64,000 nt of DNA. It comes from Hsuehochloa calcarea. Lineage: Eukaryota > Streptophyta > Magnoliopsida > Poales > Poaceae. Positions 1-12,039 of the stretch are shown piece by piece. The stretch lies in the NCBI GenBank assembly GCA_036346395.1, contig CM070594.1, positions 23,345,385 through 23,409,384 on the forward strand, given 5' to 3'. The translations under genes were made by a program, and so were the position numbers. The notes below the pieces were generated by a model, which worked only from the letters and a program-made list of their open reading frames with translations, was not told the origin of the DNA and ran no database searches. The first letter of the stretch is position 1. Every line of letters begins with the position of its first letter.

Positions 1-1862
1 AACTAATTATTAACCAACCTAGGGTGACAAAAGATCATAGCATACAATAGACAAGGTGGCATAACAATTTGGATTGATAACTACACCCAAAAGCATTTAA
101 ATAAATACTTGAAATAGAATGCAATATATTGAAACAAAGTATTTTGAAAACGGGTTCAAAATGATCAAAGGTATAACTTGCCTTGGAATAGATCTAGATA
201 TTGGTCTTGGTCTTGAGGTGCTCCTTCTTCGAAAAATTCCCAAGTATCGACGCCTACTCGCAAAACGAGACAAAAGAAACAAAACAAATAAATAACAGAA
301 GCAAAACAAACTCCAAAATTAAATAAAATTCATAAATAAATAGATCTGAATTTTATATGAATTTACAAATTTGAATGGGCTCAATCGAGTTCTGATGCAA
401 AAGATATGGGCTTTGGAAGATTGGAAAATCAATTAAACCCTAAATTGGATTTTCTCGAATTTCCGAATTAATTTTATAAAGGAAAATCGAATTATTGCGC
501 AATGCTTGCGCCACCGAGAATTTCCGAAAAAGAATTAAATTTAAAAGAATTCGACATGTGGGACCCATGTCGGCCTCGGGTTCACGGTGGACCGAGCGCA
601 CCAACCGAGGGAGATCCGCGCGGTGGATCGCCACGACGCTGCTGGCCGGCGCCGATCTGGCGCCACGCTGGCCGCCACACCAAAGATCTGGCCGACGCCG
701 GCGCCGAGCCGGCGAACGGCGGCGATCGCACGGCAGTGAGTGGTACCAACGTAGAGGAGGCTAATGCGCACACACGGGCACCGGTTTGAGCACCGGGTTG
801 ACGGAGATGGCCGTGGCGAGGAAGAAGCGGCGAGAGAGCTCGGTTTTGTCGACGGCGCCCGGCGATGCTCGGCGACGAAGGTGCGCACGAGGTAGCCCGA
901 GACTTGCCGATCACAATGGTGCGGTCGGTGGAGCAAGGCGACGATGACGGCGCGCAATCCACCGGAGAAGAAGTTCGCCGAAAACCCTAAAGCTTGCATT
1001 GCGGCGGCGCTTAGGCGATCGGGCGACGAGAGGGCGCTTAGGGTTGCGGAGGTCCAGCGGTGCTAGGGGAGTATTTATAGGCTCTGAGATGCCGAGATTT
1101 GAAACCCCAAATCGGGTCCAAACGGTCGGGTTTTTGAATTCAAAGATTTTCGGAGATTGAAACCGATTCGAGGTTTGATTTGGCTTGGAACGGATAAGGA
1201 ATAACCGGAGACATGATTTGGTGGGGTCGGCACGAAGAATCAAAGAACGAATACGCATTTGTCTGGACGCGCTCGAGCTCCAAAGAATGGCGCGAAGGCG
1301 CGGCGCGAGGAAGAAGAAAGGGCGGAGACGACGACTTCGGTCGCGGTCCCACCGGCAGCGGCAATGAGGCGCGGCGAGCGAGCGTGCGATGGCGATCCAA
1401 CGGCGCAGAGCGAGCGCAAGCGAGCGAACGAGCGAGATCAGCGGCGAAGCCACGCGCGACAATCCAACGGGCAAGGCGGCGAAGGCGCGAAGAAGCGGGC
1501 CGGCGATGTTGATCCAACTACCGGGATTGAGCGGCTGAATAGGCCGGCTTCGCCCAAGATCGTTCAAGGATTTAAAATAGGTTTTTCTTTTAAATAAATC
1601 CAGAAAATGCAAATAGCAATTAGAAAATAGCAAATGACTTTGGAAAAATTCCAGAAAATTCTATAAAATATAACCAAGCATATAGAATCTAAATAAAATA
1701 ATTTTGACAATTGTTGATATTTGGATTAAGCACATTAAATCAATTTGTTCTAAAAGTCCAATTTAAGCTTTTTAATTTAATATTCAAATAAATCCAAGTG
1801 ATAAATTTTCTTGCTACCAATATTTAAAAGATTTTAAAAGCTCTGAAAATTGGGATGTTACA
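1..1862 (-). mobile_element. Gypsy-type LTR, minus orientation, truncated by window edge
   Basis: The right end reads ...GGGATGTTACA, which on the minus strand is TGTAACATCCC, the usual start of a plant Gypsy LTR. A TATAAATA box on the minus strand at 1072-1079 fits the LTR promoter. The block around 150-180 (ATGATCAAAGGTATAACTTG) recurs in the LTRs near 25290 and 50485, showing the same broad LTR family. The GC-rich stretch 550-1520 gives many overlapping open frames on both strands; none resembles a known protein and I treat them as by-products of composition. The other LTR end lies outside the window, so solo or full-length status cannot be judged. Confidence 0.8.
1072..1079 (-). promoter_or_regulatory. 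TATA box of LTR
   Basis: TATAAATA on the minus strand about 785 bp inside the LTR start (1862), in front of a GC-rich transcribed region. It is consistent with an LTR promoter; activity is unknown. Confidence 0.45.
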
Positions 1863-3600
1863 CATAACAACATATCAATCGCATTTTGATAGGTAAGGTT
1901 TATATAATTGATGAATCATCCATATTGAAATGATAATCACCTTCATCAAAATTTTCTGTAGCCCGTTGTTTTTCTTTCCTAACTTGCACGGAATGTACGG
2001 CTGTTGAACACAATTTTGACAACGTGGACGAGTTTACTCGCAATTTACCTGACGAGACTTACATTTTGTGTTTTATGTGGCCTCCTCAAAATCATTTTGT
2101 GTTTTATGTGGCAAGACTTACACACAACTGATGTTATATTATTGTACATGCTCTTAGGTTGGGCCGACTTGTTTTAATTGAAGCTATGTACCATGGCTTT
2201 TTCCAAAGCTGTATTTGTTGAGGTATCATCTCTCTTCTACATGGCTGATGTGTTTACCCACAATGAAGCATCGAAGATGCTCTTATAGAAAAATCAAACA
2301 TGCAATTTTTATTATCCTTTTTAAATTTTCTCATTTTTAGTCAGTAATGCACTCCCACAAGTCACAACAATTAATCATTAGTGGATAATATTGCGATGTT
2401 GTTAATATATAGTCTCCAATGCAAGACTTTGACCGTAGTTTTGCATCATAATATAATAGTAAAATTGTAAAAAGTATATATTATAGAATTGTTTTCTAAG
2501 ACAAATCTAATGTGGACAATGCACATGCAAATAGTTAAAGTTTGAAAAGTTTAACTGTATGGATCCTACAGTGACTTATATTTAGTGACAGGTAGAGTAC
2601 TAAAATCCAATGATTTCTCGAAAGATACTAAAATGTAACCATTGCCGCGAGAACATAATTACATTATGTCAATATAAATGTTAGTGCACTTGTGGCACCC
2701 AATAGCCAGAGACACAATAGTATTGCTAAAAAAGGTTGGCCAAAACTTGCTAATACTTTCCCCTGGATATATCTAACCTAGTTTGTTCTGTTATTAAAAA
2801 CGGTTATATTTAAAATTTTAGTAAATGAGGGACTATGGTACATAACAACTTTTGGTACTAAATTTTGTTAACCTTTTTCGTTCTCCTACAGTTTTCCCAC
2901 TCCATTCACGCTTCTACTTGTTGGATGAATAGTGGTGACTAAAAAGCTATATGTAAAGTGCATAAAATACAAAGACATGCACGATAGAAGATGTTCCATT
3001 AGAAATGAAGTTCGAAAAATAAGTAGCCCTTTTCTTTTAATTAGTGCGGACATGGTGCCCCTTGAGTAATTTTTTTGCATACATCAACGGCGAATTAGTT
3101 AGAAGTAAAAGTGCAGTACTATTCCTGTGCGCCCCACTCAAAATCAATTTACCTGACGAGTGATCTGTTCCATTCCCTCCAAACTGCGAGATATTTGAAT
3201 TCGAATATATTGTTGTATCTCTATATGTATAAAGTCTTGCACTTCTTCGAGGTATTGAATCATCGCTCGTTAAATGACCTTCCGTAAACTCGAAAAGAGT
3301 ATTCAGTTTAATATCATCACAAGCAAAAATTAAAGCACGAACTGAAAAGAATATGCTAACTGTCAATAGAAAGACCTCAAATTAACATAATAATAAAAAC
3401 ATATTGATCCTATATTAGATTACAGGGGCCATTCCAACAGAAGGCAATAAGAAAAGAAAGATCACAAAGGAACTAAAGTAAATATTAACCAGTTTCACAT
3501 CCACAGAGTATTATATCATGGACGAACCTGTGACAATAAGATGAGAATGTTACAGAAAATATTTAGGAGTATAGCAATCATTTCAGTTCCTACCTCCTAG
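1863..3600. other. AT-rich spacer without recognisable gene
   Basis: No recognisable protein or RNA gene. A 20-bp direct repeat (CATTTTGTGTTTTATGTGGC) occurs twice near 2072 and 2093. The minus-strand open frame at 3037-3366 (109 codons) matches nothing I know and lacks coding character, so I do not call it a gene. Confidence 0.5.
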
Positions 3601-4941
3601 TATCCCACAATTATTGTATACATTAGCAAACCAGCTAGAATGAGGCAACAATCTAGCCGAGAGGGAGCCAGAGCAAGAGCTCAAGCAGCCACACAGCCAT
3701 TCCATCCCATAGCTAGCAGAAGCAGGAACCGAAGTCAAGGCTCAGCTATGCACCTCACAGCTGGCCGCAGCAGCAGCAAGGGAGCAAGAGGAGGAGGAAG
3801 CCAGGGAGCACCAGCAGAGGAACACCAGGGAGTCAGGAGCAGAAGAAGAGGGGAACACCAGCCAGCATCCACCACCTCCAATCAGTCCCCATAAGCATGC
3901 ATTCATAAATCACAATCTAGCATTAGTACTAGAATCGGCCAGATCTACAAAAAAATCAACATAACTGAAATCAAATGGAACGGGGAACGAAATCTGGTAA
4001 TAGGCCGGGCCGGGGGTGAGCTCAGAGCCCAGGGGAGAGGACCGAGTGCAGTAGACCGAGGCCGGGCTGGGCCGGATCTGGGAACAGGCGGCCGCCGCCG
4101 GGAGGCCGAGCCCGGGCGGGCTTACGGATCGAGGTGAGGGAAGGAGAGGTCGAACCGGAGCCAGCAGGACTGAGCGAAGGGAAGGTCAAGAGGAGGAGGC
4201 GGCGCTTGGCCTCCGGCCGCGCCGGTGGAGGAGGCGGCGTAGAGGACCGAGGCGTAGGGGCGCCGAGGGGGAGAGCACCCGGAGCCGGGCCAGGGAGCCG
4301 AGGGAGGAGCTTATGTGCCCGGGCGGCCGGGCGCAGGCCGGGCCGAGCGGCAAGAGCCGACGCGCAGAGCCGGAGGGGAGGTAAGGCCGGAGCGGGCTGG
4401 CTGGGGCTACGGGCGGCGGCCGGGTGAAGAGGGAGGCGGCGTAGGGAACCGGGAGGAGAGAGAGCCGGGGTGCGCCGGGAGCCGAGAGGAAGACGGAGGC
4501 GTGGGTCGGCTGGAAGGAGGCGGCGGCAGCGGAGTATGCGGGAGAGAGAGCGAGAGATGGTGAGGCAGAGAGGAGAGAAAGGGAGAGGATTTGGGGAGTA
4601 AGAGCGCGTCGGCCAAAGGGGATAAGGGGGAGAGAGAGGGAGAGAGAGGGAGAGAGAGGGAGAGAGAATGAGAGAGAGAGAGGGGGGGAATGGACGCGCG
4701 GGGACCGACGAATTTCGTGTAGAGGCGCGCGTGTGAATTTTTTTTGATGAAAATCATTAACCTGACAGTTTAAACCGTCAGGTTAATGAATTTTGCTGAC
4801 GGTTCTATTATAACCGTCAGCAAAATTCAAATTTTCCTGAGGGGATACTATTCCCGTGACCGAAATAATATATCTTGACGGCCAGTGCGGGCCCGTCAAG
4901 AAAATTCGCAACCGTCAGGATTTGTCCGTTTTCTAGTAGTG
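3600..4941. mobile_element. CACTA (En/Spm) element, right-end portion
   Basis: The right terminus is ...TTTTCTAGTAGTG ending at 4941, i.e. CACTACTAGAAAA on the minus strand, a canonical CACTA terminal inverted repeat. It is followed by AAT, a possible 3-bp TSD. Immediately inside are subterminal inverted motifs of the CTGACGGTT type, including hairpins at 4756-4788 and 4789-4827. The interior 4000-4740 is GC-rich with purine-rich microsatellite tracts (GAGAGAGGGA units, 4630-4690). No matching left terminus was found, so the left boundary is a guess and the element may be truncated. No transposase coding is visible. Confidence 0.65.
4756..4827. repeat. Subterminal inverted repeats (hairpins) of CACTA end
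   Basis: Two adjacent palindromes. CATTAACCTGAC at 4756 pairs with GTCAGGTTAATG ending at 4788. ATTTTGCTGACGGTT starting near 4789 pairs with AACCGTCAGCAAAATT ending at 4827, with a short loop. Subterminal motif arrays are typical CACTA transposase-binding regions. Confidence 0.7.
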
Positions 4942-5745
4942 AATTGCTATGAACTAGGTGAAAATAAGTGATCAAATTCGAAATGACCAAACAATAATTC
5001 TATGAACTAGGTGATCTACTTAATACTTCATGTGATGAAAATAACAATGAAACATAATCAGATTTTTACAACTATTAGAAATTACTAGACCAAAGTTTTA
5101 AAGGGAGAACTTTAAAATATGCTTTTATGATATTGCACTACAAATGAACTAAAATTGCATATTGCGTTGAACTGAAAGTGTAATTAAAATGTTACACAAA
5201 TTTTAATCTGACAAGTTTTGTTCATAGAACAATCTCAGAGAACCACAATGTTGAAACTATTGAAATTGACACCAAAGTACAGTAGAGACAAGCACTACAA
5301 AAACCCACAAAGGGCGTTTGCGTTGCTAAAGCTCAGAATATAAAAAGATTTAAAAAGGTTACTACCAACACAGAAGATTTAAGTTTCCTATGAGCAACTG
5401 ATTCTAACAACCTGATCCCAAAGATTACTTCCAACTCAGAGTTTACATATAGAGATTTAAAAAGGCTACTTCCAACACAGAAGATTTAATTTTCCTATGA
5501 GCAACTAATTACAACAACAGTGGTAACCATAGTCTATAGATTGTCGCTTGCCCTATATGTATGAAGCAATTTGAAAAAGAAAAAAACTTCTCAATAAAAA
5601 GAAGAAAACAGCCTTTTGTAAATATTAAAAATGATGTTCTCATATCTCAACTGAAAATATATTTACATGTAAGCTCAGTTAAGACAATTTCACAATATAT
5701 TAAGTTCACCCGTGGTAAGGTGGGCTCGCTGTGGGTGAGTACGTA
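4942..5745. other. AT-rich spacer with an internal direct repeat
   Basis: No gene recognised. A direct repeat of about 58 bp occurs at 5346-5403 and 5453-5511 (AGATTTAAAAAGG...GAGCAACT) with a few differences. CACTACAAAAACCC at 5292 resembles a CACTA terminus but has no partner. Confidence 0.5.
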
Positions 5746-5750
5746 GGTCT

Positions 5751-6203
5751 TGATTGCTTTTCTTTGGATCTCCTGGGTTAGATCTGGGTGTTTCGGTTTC
5801 GGGTTCGAGAGAGAAGGGGGGAGAGAGAGGCGTTAGGGTTAGTTACTGACCGTCGGATGCACTGGAGGAGGTGTGGGCCATCGCTGTTTCGTCGGTGTAG
5901 TCTGCACACGGGCAGCGACGGTCGGGGAAGAGGAGGTCGGCGGTAGTGGCGTAGATCTAGTGACGGAGATGGCGACGGAGCTTCCCGCCGCCTACGGCGC
6001 CTCCCTCTAGATCGGTCTAGGGTTTGTTGGTGGGATTTGTGGCGGCACGGTGAACCTCGTATTGCGTGCCGCCGGCCCCCCCACCCCTCTTTTTTAAGCG
6101 CTTGTGTGACGGGGCCCATCACCATTGTTACCGGGCGCCCGATCGCGCGAACAAGGGGTGGGCATTTGGCCGTTGGGCCAAATGCCTGAGATCACTCTAA
6201 CAT
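5751..6203 (-). repeat. 3' LTR of Copia element
   Basis: Matches 11612-12034 over its length with scattered differences and a few indels, one adding GGCCGTTGGGCCAAATGC near 6170. Ends are TGATTGC...CTCTAACA in + orientation, i.e. TG...CA on the minus strand. Confidence 0.93.
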
Positions 6204-6214
6204 TCTCCCCCTTG
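6204..6214 (-). other. Polypurine tract of Copia element
   Basis: On the minus strand AAGGGGGAGAA lies directly before the 3' LTR start TGTTAGAG, the expected plus-strand priming site. Confidence 0.85.
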
Positions 6215-6390
6215 ATCTCAGTCTATGCTTTTCCTTTAATTACTTTTAACTTTACTCATTCCATCACAGATTAGTGCATAGAACATGTCTCATCGTCACG
6301 GTCAATCGCCGATAGATTCAACAGCTACAACACACCTCTTTGTTCTGAAATAGTTACTTTAATCTTTTGGGCCATCTTTTAGTCCAGGAT

Positions 6391-9200
6391 TCATAGGCTT
6401 TCCCTTAAACCCATGCCGGCTATATGTTCTCTGAACACGTTGGGTGGTAAGCCTTTAGTAAGCGGATCCGCTAACATCTTTGCGGTACTTATATGCTCAA
6501 GACTTATAATTTGATCCCGAACTTTATCTTTCACAACATAGTACTTTATGTCAATGTGTTTGGCAAAGACCACTTGACTTATTGTTGTGGGCATACATTC
6601 TGCGGGTTCATTATCGCAGATACAACTTAAGTAGTCTATTGATGTCGTCAACCACTTTTAAACCGGTATGAACTTCTTTAGCAGTTCACCGCCTGTAGCC
6701 TCATAACATGTTACAAACTCGGCATACATTGTGGACGATGTAGTGACGGTTTGCTTTGAGCTTTTCCACGATATAACTCCTCCAAATGAGAGTGAACACA
6801 TATCCGGATGTCGACTTTCTATCATCTCCGCAAAATCGAATCTGTATACCCCACTATATGGAGTGAATCTGATCTTCTGTATGTCATCATGAGGCCTTTT
6901 GTTCCTTGCAAATAACGCAAGACTTTCTTTATCAATTTCCAATGTTCTATTCCAGGATTGCTCTGGAATCTGCCAAGTAACCCGGTAACAAACGCTAAGT
7001 CAGGGCGTGTACACACTTGAGCATACTGCAAGCTTCCGACAGCTGAAGCATATGGAACCGATTTCATTTGATCGAGCTAGTACTGGTTCCTGGGACATTG
7101 AAAATCCCCATATCTGTCGCCCTTGACTATAGGTGCAGGTGAAGGACTACATTTATGCATACCAAATTTCTTTAATATTTTCTCTATGTATGCTTTTTGT
7201 GACAGTCCCAACATACCCTTGTTTCTATTCCGGTGAATTTCGATCCCTAGAACGAACGAAGCTTCACCAAGATCTTTCATATCAAAGTTTGAGGACAAAA
7301 ACTTCTTTGTCTCAAGATGTGATGACATCACTACTAGCCGAGAGGATATCATCCACATCTGTGATTAGGAAGATAAACTTCCCATCTTTAAACTTTGTAT
7401 AAACACAGTTGTCCTCTACATTCTCTTTAAACCCAAATTTTCTTATTGTATTGTCAAACTTCAAGTACCACTGTCTTGAAGCTTGCTTTAACCCATAAAT
7501 CGATTTCTTTAGGCGGCATCTCATTCTTTCATTTCCTTCCACGACAAAACCTTTCGGTTGTGCCATGTAAACATTTTCCTCCAAATCCCCATTAAGAAAT
7601 GCCATCTTTACATCCATCTGATGTAACTCTAAATCATAATGTGCTACTAATGCCATTATGATTACGAAGAATCTTACAGAGACTGGAGAAAAGGTTTCAT
7701 TGTAATCAATCCCTTCTCTTTGCGTAAAGCCTTTTGCCACAAGTCGCGCTTTGTATCTTTCTACATTCCCTTGGGAGTCAAGCTTTGTTTTGTAGACCCA
7801 TTTATAGCCTACTATTTTGGCTCCTTTAGGAATAATTTCCAAGTCCCAGACTTTATTAGCCTTCATGGACCTCATTTCCTCTTCCATGGCCTCAAGCCAT
7901 TTTGAAGAATTTTTGCTTCTCATGGCTTCTTCAAATGATGTGGGATCATCCTCCATTTGAAATTCCTCTGTATGATAAATCTGATAATCATCAGAAATAG
8001 CTGATCTTCTTACTCTTTTAGACCTCCTCGGGGCCTCCTCATTTGGTACATCTTCTGTTTGAGGTTTCTGTTGCTCCCCTTCATCTGTGGCAATGGGTTC
8101 TATAGGATCCTGAAGAACAGGTTCCTCATTCTCATTCATTGTTGCCACAGGAGGAACAATAACAGTCTTTGTCACCACGATGTCTTGCACCGTTGGCAAA
8201 ATGCGAGAACAGTGGTGTGAAGAATGGCTCTTGAATCATCGGAGTGGGCACATACGCCCGCTTCTCTTCAAGGTCAATCTCTCGAGCTACCATGCTCCCC
8301 TTCATCATTTCATCCTCTAAGAAGACAGAGTGTCTCGTTTCTACAAACTTTGTATATCTGTCTGGACAGTAGAAACGAAAACCTTTTGACTTTTCAGGGT
8401 AGCCAATGAAATGGCAACTTCTTCATTTTGGGATCAAGCTTCCCAAGGTTTGGGTTAAATACTTTGGCCTCAGCAGACTCCCCACACACGTAAGTGGTTT
8501 AGTGAGGGAACTCTTCCTGTCCACAACTCGTACGGTGTTTTAGGCACCGACTTACTAGGCACTCTGTTGAGAATATGAATGGCGGTTTTCAACGCCTCCA
8601 TCCATAAACTCAATGGGAGTGTGGAGTAGCTCATCATGCTTCGCACCATATCCATCAGGGTACGGTTGCGTCTTTCAGCTACTCCATTTTGCTGAGGTTC
8701 GCCTGGTGTAGAATCTTTGGCCACTATGCCATTTTCTGTAAAACCTTGCAAAGGTCCGGGAACTTGTCCATATGGGGTATGTCGACCGTAGTACTCCCCC
8801 CACGATCGATCGAACTATCTTAATCTTTAAGTCGTGTTGGTTTTCAACTTCAGCCTTAAATATCTTGAATTTATCCAAGGCTTCATTTCTTTCTTTGATT
8901 GGATAAATATATCCATAACGGGAGTAATCATCCGTGAATGTTATGAACGAGTCATATCCATCCACACTTTTCACGGAAAAGGACCACAAATGTCTGTGTG
9001 AATAATTTGTAGAACTCTGTGCTTCTTTTTGCGTCTTTCTTAATTTTCTTTACATATTTTCCTTTAATGCATTCTCTGCATTGTTCTAAGTCTGAGAACT
9101 CTAATAGAGGAAGAATATCATTCTTAACTAGTCTTTCTATTCTCCCCTCGAAATATGGCCTTAAACGACAGTGCCATAATTTCGACGATGCCTTATGAGT
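6391..9200 (-). pseudogene. Copia pol: integrase, reverse transcriptase, RNase H (broken)
   Basis: The segments continue the gag-protease frame but lie in several reading frames (8989-8675, 8751-8470, 8199-7312, 7358-7077, 7067-6822, 6942-6658, 6651-6391), so the gene is frameshifted. The integrase core shows TFTDDYSRYGY (about 8925-8960) and the PQQNGVAERRNRTL motif (about 8655-8700). The RVT_2-type reverse transcriptase has WVYKTKLD, RYKARLVAKGFTQ, QMDVKMAFLNGDL and a YVDD-equivalent motif altered to TDVDD near 7345-7360. The C-terminal RNase H segment holds SLSFGGVISWKSSKQ, STMYAEF and ends with the Copia-type DPLTKGLP motif near 6430. No product is expected. Confidence 0.93.
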
Positions 9201-9211
9201 TCTCTGTCGTT

Positions 9212-10534
9212 TTACATTCGCATTCTCAAAGAGGATATACGCTCATTCACATCACATACGGAATTCACATTTTCACGAAGTGACAATAAATAAAGCTCAT
9301 CTTGTTTGATGGCAAGACCAACACATTCTTTATTAAACATTATTTCACACTTGCCATTTTCAAAATGACAATCATAACCATCATTGTCCAAATTTGAAAC
9401 ACTAATCAAATTCCTCTGTAAAGAGGGAACATAAAGAACATCTCTAAGTAAAAGAGTGAAACCATCAGCTAGCTCTAATGAAAGATCGCCAACGGCTTTA
9501 ACTTCAGCTTGGACTCCATTTGCAACTTTAATGCATCTTTCTTTTCTTTGCGTAGTCCTCGTCGAATGGAATCCCTGTAAAGAATTAGCAACATGAACAG
9601 TTGCTCCTGAATCAATCCACCAAGTAGATTTCGAATATTGTACATACAGGGATTCATTTATAAAGGTAATAATGTTCTCAAATTTCTTTGCCATTATCAT
9701 CTTTAAGTAATCGGGACAATTCTTCTTGTAGTGTCCCGTTTTCTTGCAGTGAAGACACTGATCTTTGTCTACTGCAAACTTATTCTGTTGAGGCTGATAG
9801 ACAGGGGCTTTTCCTTTGTTCTTTGAGAAGTTACTGTTGAAGTTCCTTTTGTTGTTGTCCTTCACATAGTTGATAGAACCACCATGTGAGGATTTAAATC
9901 TTTCTTCCTCTTGCACACACATAGCTATGCACTTTTCTAAATCCCATTTCTCAGGCTGCATATTGTAGTTGACAACAAAAGTGTCAAACTTTTCCGGCAA
10001 GGAAGCAAAAATCAAATGAATAAGGAACTCATCCTTGAGAGCCAAATCCATTGGTTTAAGCTTGGATGCCAAGTTACTCATCCTTAGTATGTGCTCTCTT
10101 ATGCCATTGCCACCACCAGAGTACCTTTCTGTCACAAGCTGCTTAATCAGCTGTGTAGCATAAGTCTTTGAAGACCCAGTAAACTGACTCTTTATTTTCT
10201 CAAGGTACTCTGTGACAGTGTCACACTCTGCGATTGAGCCCACAATTGCAGGCTCAATCGTGTTCTTTATCACAGCCAAATATTTCTTGTTGGCAGTGAC
10301 CCACTTTTTATGATCAAGATCATATGACATTTTTATGGGAGCAAAGTTCCTCTGTTTGGTTTGCCAAGCAGCATCATCCTCATTTGCCTCCCTCACCGGT
10401 GCCACAGGCTCTGTAGGACACGGTGTGGTGACTACCCAGTCCACCTCAGCTAAAATGAAGGCCAGGTCAATCTTTTTCTTCCATTCACCGTAATTGTCTC
10501 CTTTGAGAACCGGGATATCTCTGATGTAGCCCAT
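9212..10534 (-). CDS. Copia Gag plus N-terminal protease (open frame)
   Basis: About 440 codons starting at ATG 10534 (MGYIRDIPVLKGDNY); an upstream in-frame ATG at 10615 is less likely because Gag homology begins at GYIRDI. The Gag UBN2-like region is followed by a CX2CX4HX4C zinc knuckle (CLHCKKTGHYKKNC, about 9717-9758) that binds element RNA. The retropepsin active-site motif WWIDSGATVHVAN lies near 9590-9625, with the DSG catalytic triad intact. The frame stops shortly after the protease and integrase continues in broken frames, so the polyprotein is truncated. Confidence 0.88.
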   Translation of the reverse strand: MGYIRDIPVLKGDNYGEWKKKIDLAFILAEVDWVVTTPCPTEPVAPVREANEDDAAWQTKQRNFAPIKMSYDLDHKKWVTANKKYLAVIKNTIEPAIVGSIAECDTVTEYLEKIKSQFTGSSKTYATQLIKQLVTERYSGGGNGIREHILRMSNLASKLKPMDLALKDEFLIHLIFASLPEKFDTFVVNYNMQPEKWDLEKCIAMCVQEEERFKSSHGGSINYVKDNNKRNFNSNFSKNKGKAPVYQPQQNKFAVDKDQCLHCKKTGHYKKNCPDYLKMIMAKKFENIITFINESLYVQYSKSTWWIDSGATVHVANSLQGFHSTRTTQRKERCIKVANGVQAEVKAVGDLSLELADGFTLLLRDVLYVPSLQRNLISVSNLDNDGYDCHFENGKCEIMFNKECVGLAIKQDELYLLSLRENVNSVCDVNERISSLRMRM

Positions 10535-11597
10535 CAAAGAATATCCTCCTGAAAACACAATCCATATAATAGTGAGAACATTTATAATAACAATAACTTC
10601 ATGCCTTAGTTTCAACGTTGGTTAAAATTAAAACATACAATTTCATCTATACATGAAATCTATATCACCGTTGGGCAGAGATAGAAATAATGCATAAAAA
10701 ATCATCAATTAAAATTATAATACTGTTATTATCAACGTTGGTCAGAAAATAACAATATCATAATTCACAACAATTCTTAAAAAATTAAATTCTCTCGTTG
10801 GTTCGAATTTAATTAAAAGAATTAATCAACATTTAACTTTTGCAGCAGAAACATAAAATTATTCTAAAATAATTCATTCTCAGAAGCATTATAACTGTAC
10901 ACATTTAATCTCTGGAAAATAACACGTTGGTGCAAAAAATTACAGAGATTTTATTCAATTTTTTTATCAAATTCATTCAAATAATACTTCTGAAAATAAT
11001 TAAATTCATTTTTCGGATTTACTGTTCAACCGCCATTTCGGCCCATTCCTTCACAGCCGCGGCCCACGGCGGCCTGTTAACTCTGACGCTATCTCAGCCG
11101 TCGGATGCGAATCCGACGGCTGATTCCTGCGCAGCCGCGGCCTTCGGTGGCCTGCTCCGCCTCGGCTCAATCTCAGCCATCGACGCGAATCGGACGGCTG
11201 AGCGGCGTTTTCGGCGGATCAAAACGCGCGAGCGCGGCGCCCCCCGAAAACCCTAGCTCATTTGCTCCCTTCTCTCGTCTCTCTCACTTCGCTCCCGAGC
11301 GGAAGAAGCGGCCGCGGCGGGAGAGAAGAAGAAGACCGGCGCCACCGCGGGCCCTCTCGCCGGCGCGCGCGCTCCCGAGAGGAGCGCGCCGCCGTCAGCG
11401 GCTTCCGTGTTGGCGCCCTTTCACGCCGGGGCGCTTGGTGGCCGGCTTTGGGCGACGGCGAACCCACGGCTCGGCCGGTCTCACCGCGCTCGGCGGCGAC
11501 GACGGCGAGCCCACGGCTCGCCCGACCATCCCATACGCCGTAAGTCCGCTGCGTTTGGATCTAGGGTTAGGGTTTTGATTCCCCCCTTTTCTTTTCC

Positions 11598-11610
11598 GGC
11601 TCTGATACCA
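11598..11610 (-). other. Primer-binding site (tRNA-Met type)
   Basis: TGGTATCAGAGCC on the minus strand immediately after the 5' LTR, complementary to the 3' end of initiator tRNA-Met; one spacer base separates it from the LTR. Confidence 0.88.
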
Positions 11611-11611
11611 A

Positions 11612-12034
11612 TGATTGCTTTTCTTTGGATCTCCTGGGTTAGATCTGGGTGTTTCGGTTTCGGGTTCGAGAGAGAAGGGGAGAGAGGCGTTAAGGTTAGT
11701 TCCGACCGTCGGATGCCTTGGAGGAGGTGTGGGCCATCATTGTTGCGTCGGTGTAGTGCGCACACGCGGCAATGACGGTTGGGGAAGAGGAGGTCGGCGG
11801 CGGTGGCGTAGATCTAGTGACGGAGATGGCGACGGAGCTTCCCGCTGCCTACTGCGCCTCCCTCTAGATCGGTCTAGGGTTTGTTGGTGGGGTTTGTGGC
11901 GGCACGATGAACCTCGTATTGCGTGCCACAAGCCCCCCCTCTTTTTTATAGCCTTGTGTGACGGGGCCCATCACCATTGTTGGTTTGGCGCCCCGATCGT
12001 ATGCGAACAAGGGGTGGGCATGATCACTCTAACA
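11612..12034 (-). repeat. 5' LTR of Copia element
   Basis: Direct repeat partner of 5751-6203. It ends at the GGTCT TSD (12035-12039). The stretch 11040-11570 just inside is a GC-rich untranslated leader with no credible coding. Confidence 0.93.
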
Positions 12035-12039
12035 GGTCT

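Larger units (their letters stand above)
5751..12034 (-). mobile_element. Complete Ty1/Copia LTR retrotransposon (degenerate coding)
   Basis: Two direct LTRs (5751-6203 and 11612-12034) flank a minus-strand gag-pol region. The element is bounded by a 5-bp target-site duplication GGTCT at 5746-5750 and 12035-12039. LTRs begin TGTTAGAG and end ...GCAATCA on the minus strand. A primer-binding site complementary to initiator tRNA-Met adjoins the 5' LTR, and a polypurine tract adjoins the 3' LTR. Domain order on the minus strand is Gag with zinc knuckle, protease, integrase, reverse transcriptase, RNase H, which is diagnostic of Copia. Multiple frameshifts after the gag-protease frame show it is no longer autonomous. 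The LTRs differ by indels (453 versus 423 bp), so the insertion is not recent. Confidence 0.95.

Noticed and set aside
541..1633. Long minus-strand frames of 152 and 240 codons
   Set aside because: Compositional by-products of the GC-rich LTR; no domains or conserved motifs.
3037..3366. 109-codon minus-strand frame
   Set aside because: No recognisable similarity, AT-rich, no promoter or splice context; insufficient for a gene call.
5292..5310. CACTACAAAAACCC as a CACTA start
   Set aside because: No matching opposite terminus, TSD or subterminal array.
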